64,000 nucleotides of DNA from Rubellimicrobium arenae (GCF_017916295.1 NZ_JAFMSS010000001.1:496001-560000); one strand, 5' to 3'. Shown: positions 1 through 8,834, numbered from the stretch's first letter. Notes: a model not told the origin generated them from the letters alone. Numbers and translations are program-made.

Positions 1-971
1 GTTGCATCGCGAGATCCCAGGCCACGACCCCGAACGTCTGCAAGATGCCGGGCCCGCCAGCCCCGTTCGTGCCAACCCCCCTGCCGAACACCGGGATGTC
101 GAACCTGTCGCCCTCGGGCTATTCGCAGACCGTCAAGATCGAGAAGACGACCGTCGCCATTGGCCAGGCGACGTTCAAGAGCATCGGCGACATCGCGAGC
201 AAGGGAACCGGCGGGGGCCTGATCTCGGCCAATGCCCACGGGGTAACCAAGTTCATCCCGCCCGGCTCCCTGACCGTGAAGATCGAGGGAAAGCCGCCCC
301 ATCTGCATGGCGAGCAGATGCTGAACAACTGCGCCGATGGGGGAACGCCGCCCAACACCGGCGCCACGATGATGGGGACGGACGCCGGCACCGCGCAGGG
401 CAAGCCCGTCGAGGTCCCGATCGCGCCGGACTGCAAGCAGAAGACCTCCAAGAAGTCACGGCCATGGAACAGCTGCCAGGCCGCCCAGGTCTGCAGCATG
501 GCCAAGGCCTACAATGAATCCACCGCGCCCAAGAAGGCCATCGACAGTCCGGGCCATGCCGCGGCGGGGACCAGGCAACGGCTGGCCTATGACGCGAGCC
601 TTCGCAACTTCACACGGGAGTTCCAACAGGCTGTCGCAACGCATGGGCCCGACAGCCCTCAGGTGAAGGCCTTCTTCTACAGCCCGCCCGCGCCGCCGGC
701 CGAGGAGGCCGACTGCGTCCACAAGGCGTGGCGGGAGAGCGCGGAAGGCAAGAAGGGCGAACCGCCCGCGCGCAGCGGCACCCCGTCGTTCAATCCGGAC
801 CACATGCATCCGGCGAGCTTGAGCGGGCCGCTCACCTCGGCCAACATGAGATGGGCCGACAGCCGGGTCAACCAGACGGTCGGGCCCAGCATGGACAAGA
901 AGGATCTCAAGCCCAAGCCAGGCCAGCCGGCCCCCCTGGCGAAACCCCACGAGAACTGCAAATGCCCATAG
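1..971 (+). CDS. T6SS PAAR-like (DUF4150) toxin with HNH-like tail, 5' partial
   Basis: 3' part of a polymorphic toxin gene. The frame is already open at base 3, so the start lies upstream of the window and the ATG at 45 is internal. The first ~110 residues match the DUF4150 PAAR-like fold (PNVCKMPGPPAPFVPTPLPN, then a Gly-rich stretch), which in this family sits on the VgrG spike and carries a toxin through the type VI secretion system. Near the C-terminus DHMHP (bases 798-812) is followed by W-A-D-S-R-V-N-Q-T-V-G, a pattern like HNH/endonuclease VII toxin domains, and the protein ends in a Cys pair (CKCP). A DNase activity is inference. The stop overlaps the next gene by 10 bases; that gene looks like a SUKH immunity protein, a common partner of nuclease toxins. 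Confidence 0.8.
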   Translation, partial: CIARSQATTPNVCKMPGPPAPFVPTPLPNTGMSNLSPSGYSQTVKIEKTTVAIGQATFKSIGDIASKGTGGGLISANAHGVTKFIPPGSLTVKIEGKPPHLHGEQMLNNCADGGTPPNTGATMMGTDAGTAQGKPVEVPIAPDCKQKTSKKSRPWNSCQAAQVCSMAKAYNESTAPKKAIDSPGHAAAGTRQRLAYDASLRNFTREFQQAVATHGPDSPQVKAFFYSPPAPPAEEADCVHKAWRESAEGKKGEPPARSGTPSFNPDHMHPASLSGPLTSANMRWADSRVNQTVGPSMDKKDLKPKPGQPAPLAKPHENCKCP

Positions 972-1480
972 CCGACCTGATCGCCGAGATCATCGAGTTG
1001 CAAAGCGCGGTCCACGCCTTCTATCCGGGCCTGAGCGACCCGGTGCCCGGCCCTCCGGCCTCGGCCGAGGACCTGACGCGGCTGGATGCCTATTTCCGTG
1101 ACAAGGGCCTCGGGACCCCGCCGTCGCTTCGGGAGGCGCTGGCCTCGTTCAATGGCGTGGAGCACCTCTTCGCGGAGGATTTCGGCCTCAGATCCGTGGC
1201 GGACATCGTCGCCCGGCGCTTCGAGCCGACCGACGAGGCGGTCGAAGCCTTTCCCACGGCCACCGACATCATCATCGGTGGCGGTGTCACCCAGGAGTTC
1301 ATGAGCCTGGACGTCGCGCGCCCACGGTCCGACGGCGAGCTGGGCGTCCTCACTGTGACGATCGATCTTTTTCCGAGGACGGCCGACACGTTCCGCGCGT
1401 ATCTCGAGGAGCTTCGGGGCAACCTCAGGACCACCCTCGACGAAGAACGCCGCGACCGCGACGCTCTCCCCGATAACTGA
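962..1480 (+). CDS. SMI1/KNR4 (SUKH)-like immunity protein
   Basis: 172-residue protein starting at an ATG that overlaps the end of the toxin gene by 10 bases, so the two are probably translationally coupled. The segment PPSLREALASFNGVEHLF followed by FGLRSVADIV is typical of the SMI1/KNR4 (SUKH) superfamily, whose bacterial members neutralise polymorphic toxins, often nucleases, by direct binding in the cytoplasm. No signal peptide or membrane segment is visible, as expected for protection against a cytoplasmic DNase. The same frame is open upstream of the chosen start, but that part runs inside the toxin gene and has no protein character. Family assignment is by motif; pairing with the preceding toxin is inferred from position. 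Confidence 0.75.
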   Translation: MPIADLIAEIIELQSAVHAFYPGLSDPVPGPPASAEDLTRLDAYFRDKGLGTPPSLREALASFNGVEHLFAEDFGLRSVADIVARRFEPTDEAVEAFPTATDIIIGGGVTQEFMSLDVARPRSDGELGVLTVTIDLFPRTADTFRAYLEELRGNLRTTLDEERRDRDALPDN

Positions 1481-1492
1481 TCGGAGGGAGAC

Positions 1493-2398
1493 ATGATCGT
1501 CTCCCCCATCAACACCCCCCTGCCCGACCGTGACGGGCCGGGACTTCTCGTGGAGCTGAAGACCCACCTCGTCGTGTTCCTGGGGGAACCGCCGGGCCCG
1601 CGAACCGCCAAGCGCGTGTTCGACCTCTACGAGAGCGTCTTCGGAGACAGCTTCGGCATCTACAAGGCCACGCTCGATTACGCATTCCTCAAGGCTTGGA
1701 CCCCCGAGGCCAAGGCCTACCACGACCGAGTGCAACGCCCCGACCTGCGCCGCGGTGACGTCTGGGGCTATGGGTTCCAGGAAGCGGCAGAGCGCGACGC
1801 CCGCCTTTTCATGCATCACGGCTACCGTCCGTACACCGAGCCCGACCATGCCAGCTTCTGCCGCTTCGAGTTCGAGGCCGACCTCCCGCCCGGGCAGCTT
1901 CTTCGCTTTGCCGAGCTGCTCCTGCCCCAGCTGCCGGTCCTGTCGGCCTATGGCGGCTTCTTCTTCCAGGGACGCCCGAACGATCGATATGACGCCGCCT
2001 CGGCCGACCGCATCTTCGCGCTGTCGCGCCGTTTCTGGGGGCCGGAGGTCGTGGACGTGGAGCTTACCGCCTCGGTCATGAAGCGGGGCTACAAGTGCGT
2101 CAACTGGCTGACCGCCATCGGGCCGGTCGCCACGGCCGAGTTGCGCCTGGCGCTTGGGCGGGCCCGGGACGCGGCCGAGGGATCGACGGACCTCGGAACC
2201 TGCGTGCTGCTCCGGGCGGGCGAGGCTCCGATCCTCGGGGACCGCAACCGTTTCGAGGATCTCTCGGCGTATCGGCGGATCGCAGCGGCCCTGCTGCCGC
2301 TTCAGGTCGCCCGGCATCCCACCTTCCGCGGGTCGAAATGGGACCCGGCCACGACGCTGGACTGGCTCCGGCGGTTCACGCTCCCCGAAGGGCTCTGA
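1493..2398 (+). CDS. DUF3396 / type VI immunity family protein
   Basis: 301-residue soluble protein starting 12 bases after the SUKH gene behind a GGAGGGAG Shine-Dalgarno sequence. It resembles the DUF3396 family, many members of which are annotated as type VI immunity proteins: an N-terminal domain (LLVELKTHLVVFLGEPPGPR), a central FRFEFEADLP-like segment with YGGFFFQG, and a C-terminal part with the recurrent FEDLSAYRRIAAALLPLQ pattern. It may be a second immunity factor for the upstream effector or an orphan immunity gene against a kin toxin. Its stop overlaps the next start by one base (TGATG). No catalytic motif is visible. Confidence 0.7.
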   Translation: MIVSPINTPLPDRDGPGLLVELKTHLVVFLGEPPGPRTAKRVFDLYESVFGDSFGIYKATLDYAFLKAWTPEAKAYHDRVQRPDLRRGDVWGYGFQEAAERDARLFMHHGYRPYTEPDHASFCRFEFEADLPPGQLLRFAELLLPQLPVLSAYGGFFFQGRPNDRYDAASADRIFALSRRFWGPEVVDVELTASVMKRGYKCVNWLTAIGPVATAELRLALGRARDAAEGSTDLGTCVLLRAGEAPILGDRNRFEDLSAYRRIAAALLPLQVARHPTFRGSKWDPATTLDWLRRFTLPEGL

Positions 2399-3564
2399 TG
2401 CGCCGGGACCTGCGACCCTATCCCCACATCCTGCGCATGCACGTGGAGGAGTCCTCGTTCCTGTGGCTCCAATGGCGTGACCAGCAGGAGAGTCCCGCGA
2501 TCGATCGGAACCACACTCGGGCGCTGGAACGGCGGCTCGGCGCGAACCTTGCCGCCCTGACGCTCGACCCCGAGGGTGCCCACCGGATCGCGTCCGAGAA
2601 CCTCGAGCTCTACGGAGGGGGTGGCGAGGTGTTCGTCGCCTCATGGCTCGCCATCCTGGACGGGAGCCTGGCCCAGCAAGAGGATCTGTTCCGGCGCTTC
2701 GGAGATGGTCCCGCACGGAACGGCATCCTGGGAGCGGTGGCCTGGTCCGACCCGGTCCATGTCCGCCAAGCGCTGCCTGGCTGGGTCGGCCGGGGAAGCC
2801 CGGAGTTTCTGGAACTGGCCGTCGCAGCCTGCTTGGCGCTCGCCATCGACCCCAAGGCCCGGCTTCGCGACCTGATCGGCGCCGCATCACCACGGCTCCG
2901 GGCCGCCGCCCTTGGCTTGGCAGCGATGTTGGGGCGAGTGGACGTGGCCGCGCAGGTCCTGGAGGCGGCGGACGACTCCGACCCCGGCGTGGCTGCGCAG
3001 GCGCTTCATGCCGCCGTGCTCCTGGGCATGCCCCAGGCTGTCCTGCCGCACCTGACCGGCCATGCCCTGTCCGACGATCCCCTGTCAGGCCGGTCCGCGC
3101 TGCTGCTTGTCCTTGCCGCACCCGACCGGGAGGCCCGGGATCGCATCAAGATCCTCTGGCAGGCAGGCGCGCCCGCGCAAGCTGTCCGCGTGGCGGCCTT
3201 GGTCGACGGAGAGGACGTGACGCAGTGGATCGTCCGGCAGATGTCCGTGCCCGACCTCATGCTGGCCGCAGGGCTGGCCTTTGCCGACCGGTTCGCGCTC
3301 GAGGCCGCGGCAACCGACCTGTACACGAGCGAACCCAAGGACCTGGAGTCTGGGTTGGCCTCTGCCGTTCCCGAGGACTCCGTGGACCTTTACCCCATCG
3401 CAGGCCGGGTCAAGGAGTGGCTCCGGACCCACGGCCCCCGCGAGGTCCAGCCTTTCCGCTCCAACAGGCTCAGGATGATCCGCTGCCTCAAGGACGCCTT
3501 GGCGGCTCCGGATACGCCGCTCGTCGACTGGACGCTTCCGACCGAACGGCTGCCGAAGCTCTGA
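2398..3564 (+). CDS. TIGR02270-family HEAT-like protein, T6SS-associated
   Basis: 388-residue protein, start fixed by the TGATG overlap with the preceding gene. It opens with a Trp-rich segment (ESSFLWLQWRDQ) and continues with alanine/leucine-rich helical repeats (PRLRAAALGLAAMLGRVD, DPGVAAQALHAAVLLGMP) like HEAT or PBS-lyase repeats, ending RMIRCLKDALAAPDTPLVDW. This organisation fits TIGR02270, a family of unknown biochemical function commonly found beside type VI effector genes. Its position at the end of an effector-immunity string suggests a role in effector loading or immunity, but that is inference. It converges on the sugar ABC operon. Confidence 0.7.
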   Translation: MRRDLRPYPHILRMHVEESSFLWLQWRDQQESPAIDRNHTRALERRLGANLAALTLDPEGAHRIASENLELYGGGGEVFVASWLAILDGSLAQQEDLFRRFGDGPARNGILGAVAWSDPVHVRQALPGWVGRGSPEFLELAVAACLALAIDPKARLRDLIGAASPRLRAAALGLAAMLGRVDVAAQVLEAADDSDPGVAAQALHAAVLLGMPQAVLPHLTGHALSDDPLSGRSALLLVLAAPDREARDRIKILWQAGAPAQAVRVAALVDGEDVTQWIVRQMSVPDLMLAAGLAFADRFALEAAATDLYTSEPKDLESGLASAVPEDSVDLYPIAGRVKEWLRTHGPREVQPFRSNRLRMIRCLKDALAAPDTPLVDWTLPTERLPKL

Positions 3565-3624
3565 CGTCGTCCGCCCGCGTCGGCTGCGGCAGGACGGATC
3601 AGGGCGAGCGGGCCGGCAGGCGGA

Positions 3625-4404
3625 TCAGATCGTTCCGCCCAGCGACGTCTCGAGGTCGGCAAGTTCATGCCCCCCCGCCATCATGTCCTGCAGCGTCGGG
3701 GCATCCACCTCCCCGCGCACTGCGGTCCCAAGCGTCTGGCCCCGGTTGAGCACGGTGAAGCGGTCCCCCACAGCAAGCGCATGGCGCACGTTATGGGTGA
3801 TGAAGACCACGCCGATGCCCTGCTTGCGGACCCGATCGATGGTGCCGATCACATTGGCCGTCTGTCGTACGCCCAGCGCAGAGGTCGGCTCGTCGAGGAT
3901 CAGGACGCGGGCCCCGAAGTAGACCGCCCGCGCGATGGCGACGGTCTGCCGCTCTCCGCCCGAAAGGGTGCCGACCGCCTGATCGGGGCCGCGCAGCTGG
4001 ATCCCCATCTTCCTCATCTCGACCATCGTGACCTCGTCGGCCTTCCTGAGGTCCAGTGTGCGCAACGGCCAGACGCCCTTCTCGGGCTCGCGCCCCATCC
4101 AGAAGTTGCGGCTCACGCTCATGAGGGGGATCATCGCAAGGTCCTGGTAGACCGTGGCGATACCGGCGGCCATCGCGTCACGCGGGCTTTCGAAGGAGAC
4201 AGGCGTCCCCTCGAGCAGCATTTCCCCGGAGGACGGGCGGTGGACCCCGGACATCGTCTTGATGAAGGTCGACTTGCCCGCGCCGTTGTCCCCCAGAAGG
4301 CAATGGCACTCGCCCGCGCGGACGTCGAAGGAAACGCCGTTGAGTGCGATCACATGACCGAAGTGCTTTCGGATGTCGCGCATCTCGACAATGGGCATGG
4401 CCAT
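3625..4404 (-). CDS. Sugar ABC transporter ATPase (FrcA-like)
   Basis: 259-residue single-domain ATPase of a ribose/fructose-type (CUT2) importer. Visible motifs are Walker A GDNGAGKST (about residues 37-45), signature LSGGERQ, Walker B VLILDEPTSALG and a switch His in FITHNVRH. CUT2 ATPases are usually double-length; this one is half length, as in FrcA. The start ATG overlaps the permease stop by one base (TGATG), so ATPase and permease are translationally coupled. Together with the permease and binding protein it powers uptake of a monosaccharide; the sugar cannot be named from sequence. It is the last gene of a four-gene minus-strand operon. Confidence 0.9.
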   Translation of the reverse strand: MAMPIVEMRDIRKHFGHVIALNGVSFDVRAGECHCLLGDNGAGKSTFIKTMSGVHRPSSGEMLLEGTPVSFESPRDAMAAGIATVYQDLAMIPLMSVSRNFWMGREPEKGVWPLRTLDLRKADEVTMVEMRKMGIQLRGPDQAVGTLSGGERQTVAIARAVYFGARVLILDEPTSALGVRQTANVIGTIDRVRKQGIGVVFITHNVRHALAVGDRFTVLNRGQTLGTAVRGEVDAPTLQDMMAGGHELADLETSLGGTI

Positions 4405-5522
4405 CAGCGTTCCCCCGTGATGATGCGGCGGATGTAGGTGTTCATGATCACCGCGATCAGAAGGATCGCGCCCAGGAAGACGCGGAACAGCGAGCTTTCC
4501 GCGTTGGCGAAGAACAGCCCTTGCTGCACGACGCCGAAGATGACCGCGCCCAGCGCCGCCCCGATGACCGAGCCGTACCCGCCCGTCAGGAGGGCGCCGC
4601 CGATCACCACGCAGATGATCGCCTCGAACTCCTTCAGAAGGCCCCGATCCGCCGCAGCCGAACCGAACTCCATCACTTGGGCGGTGGCGAAGATCGTCGC
4701 GCAGAAGGCCGAGAACATGAACATCAGGATCTTCACCCGGTTCACCGGCACGCCGACGTAGCGCGCAGCCTGCTCGTCCCCGCCCGACGCGAAGATCCAG
4801 TTGCCGAACTTGGTGCGCGTGAGGAGCCAGTGCCCGAAGATCACGAGCGCAAGGGCCCAGACCACCAGCATCGGGATGCCGTCCACGACGGGCTGGCCCG
4901 CCCGGCTCCCTCGGGCGAAGGTGGCGATCCAGCCGTTCTCTCCCATCCACTGGAAGAACGAGGTCAGCACCTTCCCCCCGAAGACCGGAGCCAGCCAGTC
5001 CCCCTCGGCCCGCTCGGTCACGCCGCTGATGATGGTCTGGCGCGTGAAGTAGACCGACCCCCAGATGGTCAGGCCACGGAGGACGTACAGGAAGGCCAGC
5101 GTGACGATGAACGAGGGCAGCCCGGTGCGGATGACCAGCCAGCCGTTCAGCGCACCGATCGCCATGCACAGCGCGAAGGTGAACAGGATCGCAGCCCAAA
5201 GCGGCCAGCCCAGATACACCGACAGGATGGCCATCACGGCGCCCGAAAAGCCGATCATCGATCCGACCGACAGATCGAACTCGCCCGCGATCATCAGGAG
5301 ACAGGCGCCCACGGCGATGATCATGAACTGCGCGGACACCACGGTCCAGTTCAGGATTCCCTCGGCCGCGAACATGCCGGAGTTGCCGGCAATCGCACCG
5401 AAAAGGATGAAGACGAGAATGGTGCCGCAGATCCCCCCCAGCTCGGGCCGGATCAGGGCGCGCCGCAAGGGCGAGACCGATTTGATGCGCTCGTCGGGCG
5501 CAGCGTTGGCTGCGTCGGTCAT
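4404..5522 (-). CDS. Sugar ABC transporter permease (FrcC/RbsC-like)
   Basis: 372-residue inner-membrane permease with about ten hydrophobic segments, starting at an ATG behind GAGGATAATCTC. The CUT2 permease hallmark is present: AGEFDLSVGSMIGFSGA in the middle and VGVPVNRVKI in a cytoplasmic loop, then LLKEFEAIICVVIGGALLTG. It forms the channel for the sugar importer with the single-domain ATPase and the binding protein on either side. The N-terminal 25 residues are polar and cytoplasmic. Substrate is unknown; FrcC-like membership suggests a ketose, pentose or polyol. Confidence 0.9.
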   Translation of the reverse strand: MTDAANAAPDERIKSVSPLRRALIRPELGGICGTILVFILFGAIAGNSGMFAAEGILNWTVVSAQFMIIAVGACLLMIAGEFDLSVGSMIGFSGAVMAILSVYLGWPLWAAILFTFALCMAIGALNGWLVIRTGLPSFIVTLAFLYVLRGLTIWGSVYFTRQTIISGVTERAEGDWLAPVFGGKVLTSFFQWMGENGWIATFARGSRAGQPVVDGIPMLVVWALALVIFGHWLLTRTKFGNWIFASGGDEQAARYVGVPVNRVKILMFMFSAFCATIFATAQVMEFGSAAADRGLLKEFEAIICVVIGGALLTGGYGSVIGAALGAVIFGVVQQGLFFANAESSLFRVFLGAILLIAVIMNTYIRRIITGER

Positions 5523-5583
5523 GAGATTATCCTCAAAGGGCAGAATGGGCCGGGACGCGGACAGCGTCCCGGCCGCAGGCGGA

Positions 5584-6528
5584 TCAGCGGAACTGGCCGG
5601 CGAGCGATTCCACCATCTCGATGTTCTCGCTGGTCACGAAGCCGGGGCCGGTGAAGATCGAGTTCGCGGGCGCGACGCCGTAGCGGACATAGGCCGTCAG
5701 CACCTCGATGGGGATCGATCCCTGAAGGAAGGGCTGCTGGTCGATCGCGAAGTCGATCGTGCCGTCCTTGATGGCCGCCGAAATCTCGGCCGACAGGTCA
5801 AAGGTCCCGAAGTAGATCTCGCCGTCGAGGCCAAGCTCCTTGACGGCGCGGATCGTCGGCTCGGCCGAATTTGGGCCAAGCGTCAGGATCGCCCCCGTGT
5901 CCGGGTTGGCGGTCAGGTAGGCCATGACCTTGTTCTGCACCTCCGACGGGTCGATCCCGGAGTCGATCATCTGGTTGCCCAGCTCCACCCCGATCCCATC
6001 GGCAAAGCCGCGGCACCGCTCAACCGAGACCGGGTTGCTGATGAAGTGGTTCACGCAAAGGAAGGACGTGATGCCTTCAGCCTTGGCCCGCTCGCCCGCG
6101 CCCAGCCCCGCCTCGTACTCCGGCTGGCCCACGTGCAGCAGCGCGCCAAGTTCCTTGCTCTGCTCGACCGTGCCCGAGTTCACGGTCACGACCGGGATGC
6201 CCTTGGCGACGGCATCCTCGATCGGCCCTTTCAGCACGTCGAAATCCGCGATCGTGACGATGATGCCGTCCACGCCGGCGGCCGAGGCCTGCTGCACGAT
6301 CCTCGCCATGTCGGCAAGGTCGCCGGTCGGCGGATTGCGGTACTCGGTCGTGACGCCAAGTTGTTCGTTCGTGATCTGGATGGCGTTCTTGATCACGTTG
6401 AACCAGCTGTCGCTGTCCGGCCCGTGGCTGATCCAGACGAATTGCTCGCCTTCGGCATGGGCTGCGCCCGACAGCGCAGCCATCGTCAGGACCGCCGCGG
6501 CCGCAACCGATCTCAGCATGGATTTCAT
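5584..6528 (-). CDS. Periplasmic sugar-binding protein (FrcB/RbsB-like)
   Basis: 314-residue Peripla_BP_4 protein. The N-terminus has a clear Sec signal (MKSMLRSVAAAAVLTMAAL, cleavage likely after AHA near residue 25). The mature part shows the family pattern: VWISHGPDSDSWF at the start, then VDGIIVTIAD, KGIPVVTVNSG and NPDTGAILTLG, ending in a hinge and C-lobe. It captures the sugar in the periplasm for the downstream permease and ATPase. The start is preceded by AGGACTAACAA. It lies 71 bases behind the dioxygenase-like gene in the same operon. Confidence 0.88.
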   Translation of the reverse strand: MKSMLRSVAAAAVLTMAALSGAAHAEGEQFVWISHGPDSDSWFNVIKNAIQITNEQLGVTTEYRNPPTGDLADMARIVQQASAAGVDGIIVTIADFDVLKGPIEDAVAKGIPVVTVNSGTVEQSKELGALLHVGQPEYEAGLGAGERAKAEGITSFLCVNHFISNPVSVERCRGFADGIGVELGNQMIDSGIDPSEVQNKVMAYLTANPDTGAILTLGPNSAEPTIRAVKELGLDGEIYFGTFDLSAEISAAIKDGTIDFAIDQQPFLQGSIPIEVLTAYVRYGVAPANSIFTGPGFVTSENIEMVESLAGQFR

Positions 6529-6599
6529 TTGTTAGTCCTCCCCTTTATTGTTGCCCGTTGTCTTCGCCAAACGGCTTGGCGGATCCCCTGGTCCCTGCG

Positions 6600-7709
6600 T
6601 TATGGGCGGCGCTTGGCCTCCTGCGCATCCAGCGCCGCATCGAACCTGGACTGGTCCCAACCTTCGCTGACCGCCCGTGCCAGCAGGTCCTGCTGCGTTT
6701 CCGGAGCCAGGCCGCTGATCGGCGGATCGGTGTCGAGATTCGTCGGAAAGGGATAGCCGTCTGCCGTCGCGGCGATGACCGCGCGCCGCCCCTCGGCCGA
6801 GAGTGCCGCCAGATGGGGATAGATCGCCCGGGACATTGCGGTCCGGTCGATGTTCTCCATGTGGCGCGCAAAGGCCGAGGCCGTCTGGATCAGGTTCACC
6901 ATCCGTACGACGTCCTGGGTCCTGTTCTCGCCCGCCGCATGGAACAGCGCCGGCGAGAAGAAGATCGCGTCCCCCTTCTCCAGGGGAAGCTGGACGCAGT
7001 GCTCCTCGAAGTAGTCCCGGAACTCGGGCCGGGTGGCGGCGACATAGCCCGGCAGGTAGCGCTGCGAATGCGGGAGCAGCTTCGTCGTTCCGCTTTCCAC
7101 AGGCATGTCGCAGTGGGCGACCCCTCCCTGGAGGATCAGGGTCGGTCCCGTGGCATGGATATGCTCGGGATATTCGGCCATCTGCCCGGGCGACATAAAC
7201 CCAAGGTGATAGTCGCGGTGAGGCGCCTGGGCCTTTCCGCCCGGCCGCACCTGGTTCACCTGTGTCGCCAATTGGTATCCGGGCCCAAGCCAGGCGCGGC
7301 AGGCGATGTCGATCACCGGGTTCGCCATGTAGCGGACATAGACCGCGGGATCGTGCAGGCAGAGCTTCTGCAGGCTGTTCCAGATCCGGTCGTTGGCCCC
7401 TGCCTTGGCGAAGTGATCGCCAGCCGCGACGCCGGTGGCGCGCTCATGCGCGATGATCGCGCGAAATGCGTCGGAGGCAGCATCGATCGCATCGAGGTCC
7501 GCAAAGGCGCGCTTGATGACGAACACGCCTGGCCCCTGTCCGATCACGCCTGCCCACTCGGGGGCGACGGCCTCACTGACGCGGGCTCCGTCGTAGATCG
7601 GGATATTCTTCTCGATGGCGATGGCTGTCGGGCAATGCTCGCGCGTCGTCTGAGTCTCGACCTGGGCCCGGAATTCCTCGAGATCCACTCCAGATACAAA
7701 GTCCTTCAC
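6600..7709 (-). CDS. Phytanoyl-CoA dioxygenase (PhyH) family protein
   Basis: 369-residue protein with the PhyH Fe(II)/2-oxoglutarate oxygenase signature: the proximal H-x-D in PHRDYHLGF near residue 165, the distal His in ALFHAAGENRT near residue 262, and the Arg of the same motif for 2-oxoglutarate. Such enzymes hydroxylate small molecules in the cytoplasm. A GTG start at 7709 is chosen because GGGAGG lies just upstream and no good ATG is nearby. It heads the four-gene operon with the sugar importer, which suggests it modifies the imported compound; the substrate is not recognisable. Palindromic elements at 7829-7856 lie upstream. Confidence 0.85.
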   Translation of the reverse strand: MKDFVSGVDLEEFRAQVETQTTREHCPTAIAIEKNIPIYDGARVSEAVAPEWAGVIGQGPGVFVIKRAFADLDAIDAASDAFRAIIAHERATGVAAGDHFAKAGANDRIWNSLQKLCLHDPAVYVRYMANPVIDIACRAWLGPGYQLATQVNQVRPGGKAQAPHRDYHLGFMSPGQMAEYPEHIHATGPTLILQGGVAHCDMPVESGTTKLLPHSQRYLPGYVAATRPEFRDYFEEHCVQLPLEKGDAIFFSPALFHAAGENRTQDVVRMVNLIQTASAFARHMENIDRTAMSRAIYPHLAALSAEGRRAVIAATADGYPFPTNLDTDPPISGLAPETQQDLLARAVSEGWDQSRFDAALDAQEAKRRP

Positions 7710-8170
7710 CGATGCCTCCCTTCATCGCTGACACGAGCTTTCGTCCGGCATAGGCACGCAGCACCTGTTGGAGCCCCTGCAAGCAAGGGACGTCCTCCGG
7801 GTAATGGCTATTGCAGGCGAAGCTCTTTGGCAAAACCTATTGCCGACAATTGCCGGGGTCAACGGTCTTGATGAGGTCGGCGAGAGGGGTGCGCGGGGCT
7901 GCCGGCATAGGCGTCCGCCGCCGCGGACCAGCCCGGCCCGCGCTCGACCGAGGTGCTTGCACGTCCACTGTGCTGTCCATACGCATGGTCGGTCCCAGAT
8001 CGACGAACGGGAACGACTAGGTGGCAGCAATGCGCCGTCCGGCCGCATGCCGGACGCCGAAGCCATCGGCTCCGAATGCGGCGCCTCTCCTAGCAGCCGC
8101 GGAACGGCGGCCTAACATTGTCGTCGGATGTTTCGATGTCCCCCACCATCCTCCCAGATCGGAGATCGCG
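7710..8170. other. Divergent intergenic region, no gene
   Basis: 461 bases between the minus-strand PhyH/sugar-import operon and the plus-strand Nudix gene. Open frames here have no protein character. It should hold both promoters; two overlapping palindromic elements sit at 7829-7856. I see no convincing -35/-10 pair on either strand. Confidence 0.6.
7829..7856. promoter_or_regulatory. Candidate operator: two overlapping palindromic elements
   Basis: GGCAA (7829-7833) and TTGCC (7840-7844) form an inverted repeat with a 6-base spacer, and CCGACAATTGCCGG (7843-7856) is a 12-of-14 near-palindrome centred on CAATTG. A CG-flanked AT-centred palindrome 120-147 bases upstream of a sugar importer operon resembles LacI/GalR-family operators. 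No regulator gene is adjacent, so the cognate protein is unknown. Confidence 0.4.
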
Positions 8171-8803
8171 ATGAGCCTTGACCCCGCCTCCGAGAACAAG
8201 ACCGAGGTCGAGATCATTGAACGGGCGAACGGCTTCGACGGTGTCTTTCGCGTGGGCGTGTTCAAGCTGAGGCACAGGACCTTTGCCGGCGACATGAGCC
8301 CGGTTCTTACGCGCGAGGTCTTCGAGAGGGGCAATGCCGCGGCCGTCCTGCCCTACGATCCCGAAAGCGACACCGTTCTGCTGATCCGCCAGTTCCTGGT
8401 GGGCGCGCATATCGCCGGCCGGCCGAACCGGCCTTATCAGGCCATCGCCGGTATCGTGGAGGCGGGAGAGACGGGGCAGGACGTCGCCGTCCGCGAAGCG
8501 ATCGAGGAAGCGGGTTGCGAGATCCGGCGGATCGAACGCGCCCACGCCTTCCTGCCTTCGCCCGGCGGCTCGTCCGAGTACATCGAGACCTTCGTGGCGG
8601 AGGCCGACCTTTCAGCTGCGGGCGGCCAGTTCGGCCTTGAGGAGGAGCACGAGGACATCCGGGCAGAGGTCCTGCCGGCCCTTGATGCCATCGCGCGTCT
8701 TGATGATGGCTCGATCGAAGCGGGTCCGGCCGTCGTCCTCCTGGCCTACTTCGCGCGGCACCGGGAGCGGATTCGCTCCGAGTGGCGCGGCGGCGCGCCC
8801 TGA
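8171..8803 (+). CDS. Nudix hydrolase, ADP-ribose pyrophosphatase type
   Basis: 210-residue enzyme with a complete Nudix box: GIVEAGE, seven residues, then REAIEEAGC (about residues 101-123). Flanking features (VLLIRQFLVGAH upstream; HAFLPSPGGSSEYIETFVAE downstream) fit the NudF/TIGR00052 group that splits ADP-ribose into AMP and ribose 5-phosphate. The ATG at 8171 is chosen over an in-frame ATG at 8021 because CGGAGATCG lies directly upstream and similarity begins just after it; the upstream extension is low-complexity. It stands alone between two divergent or convergent sugar units. Confidence 0.88.
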   Translation: MSLDPASENKTEVEIIERANGFDGVFRVGVFKLRHRTFAGDMSPVLTREVFERGNAAAVLPYDPESDTVLLIRQFLVGAHIAGRPNRPYQAIAGIVEAGETGQDVAVREAIEEAGCEIRRIERAHAFLPSPGGSSEYIETFVAEADLSAAGGQFGLEEEHEDIRAEVLPALDAIARLDDGSIEAGPAVVLLAYFARHRERIRSEWRGGAP

Positions 8804-8834
8804 GCGCACGGCCTTGGGGGCGACGGGGAGGCGC

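Noticed and set aside
1493..2398. DUF3396 protein as a second toxin
   Set aside because: No catalytic motif, PAAR or export feature; the family is annotated with immunity roles.
677..3121. Long minus-strand open frame across the T6SS genes
   Set aside because: Composition is Arg/Pro/Gly-rich and it runs antisense to four overlapping genes with recognisable families.
7573..8066. Minus-strand open frames upstream of the PhyH gene
   Set aside because: They overlap the PhyH start and the palindromic control region and show no protein character.
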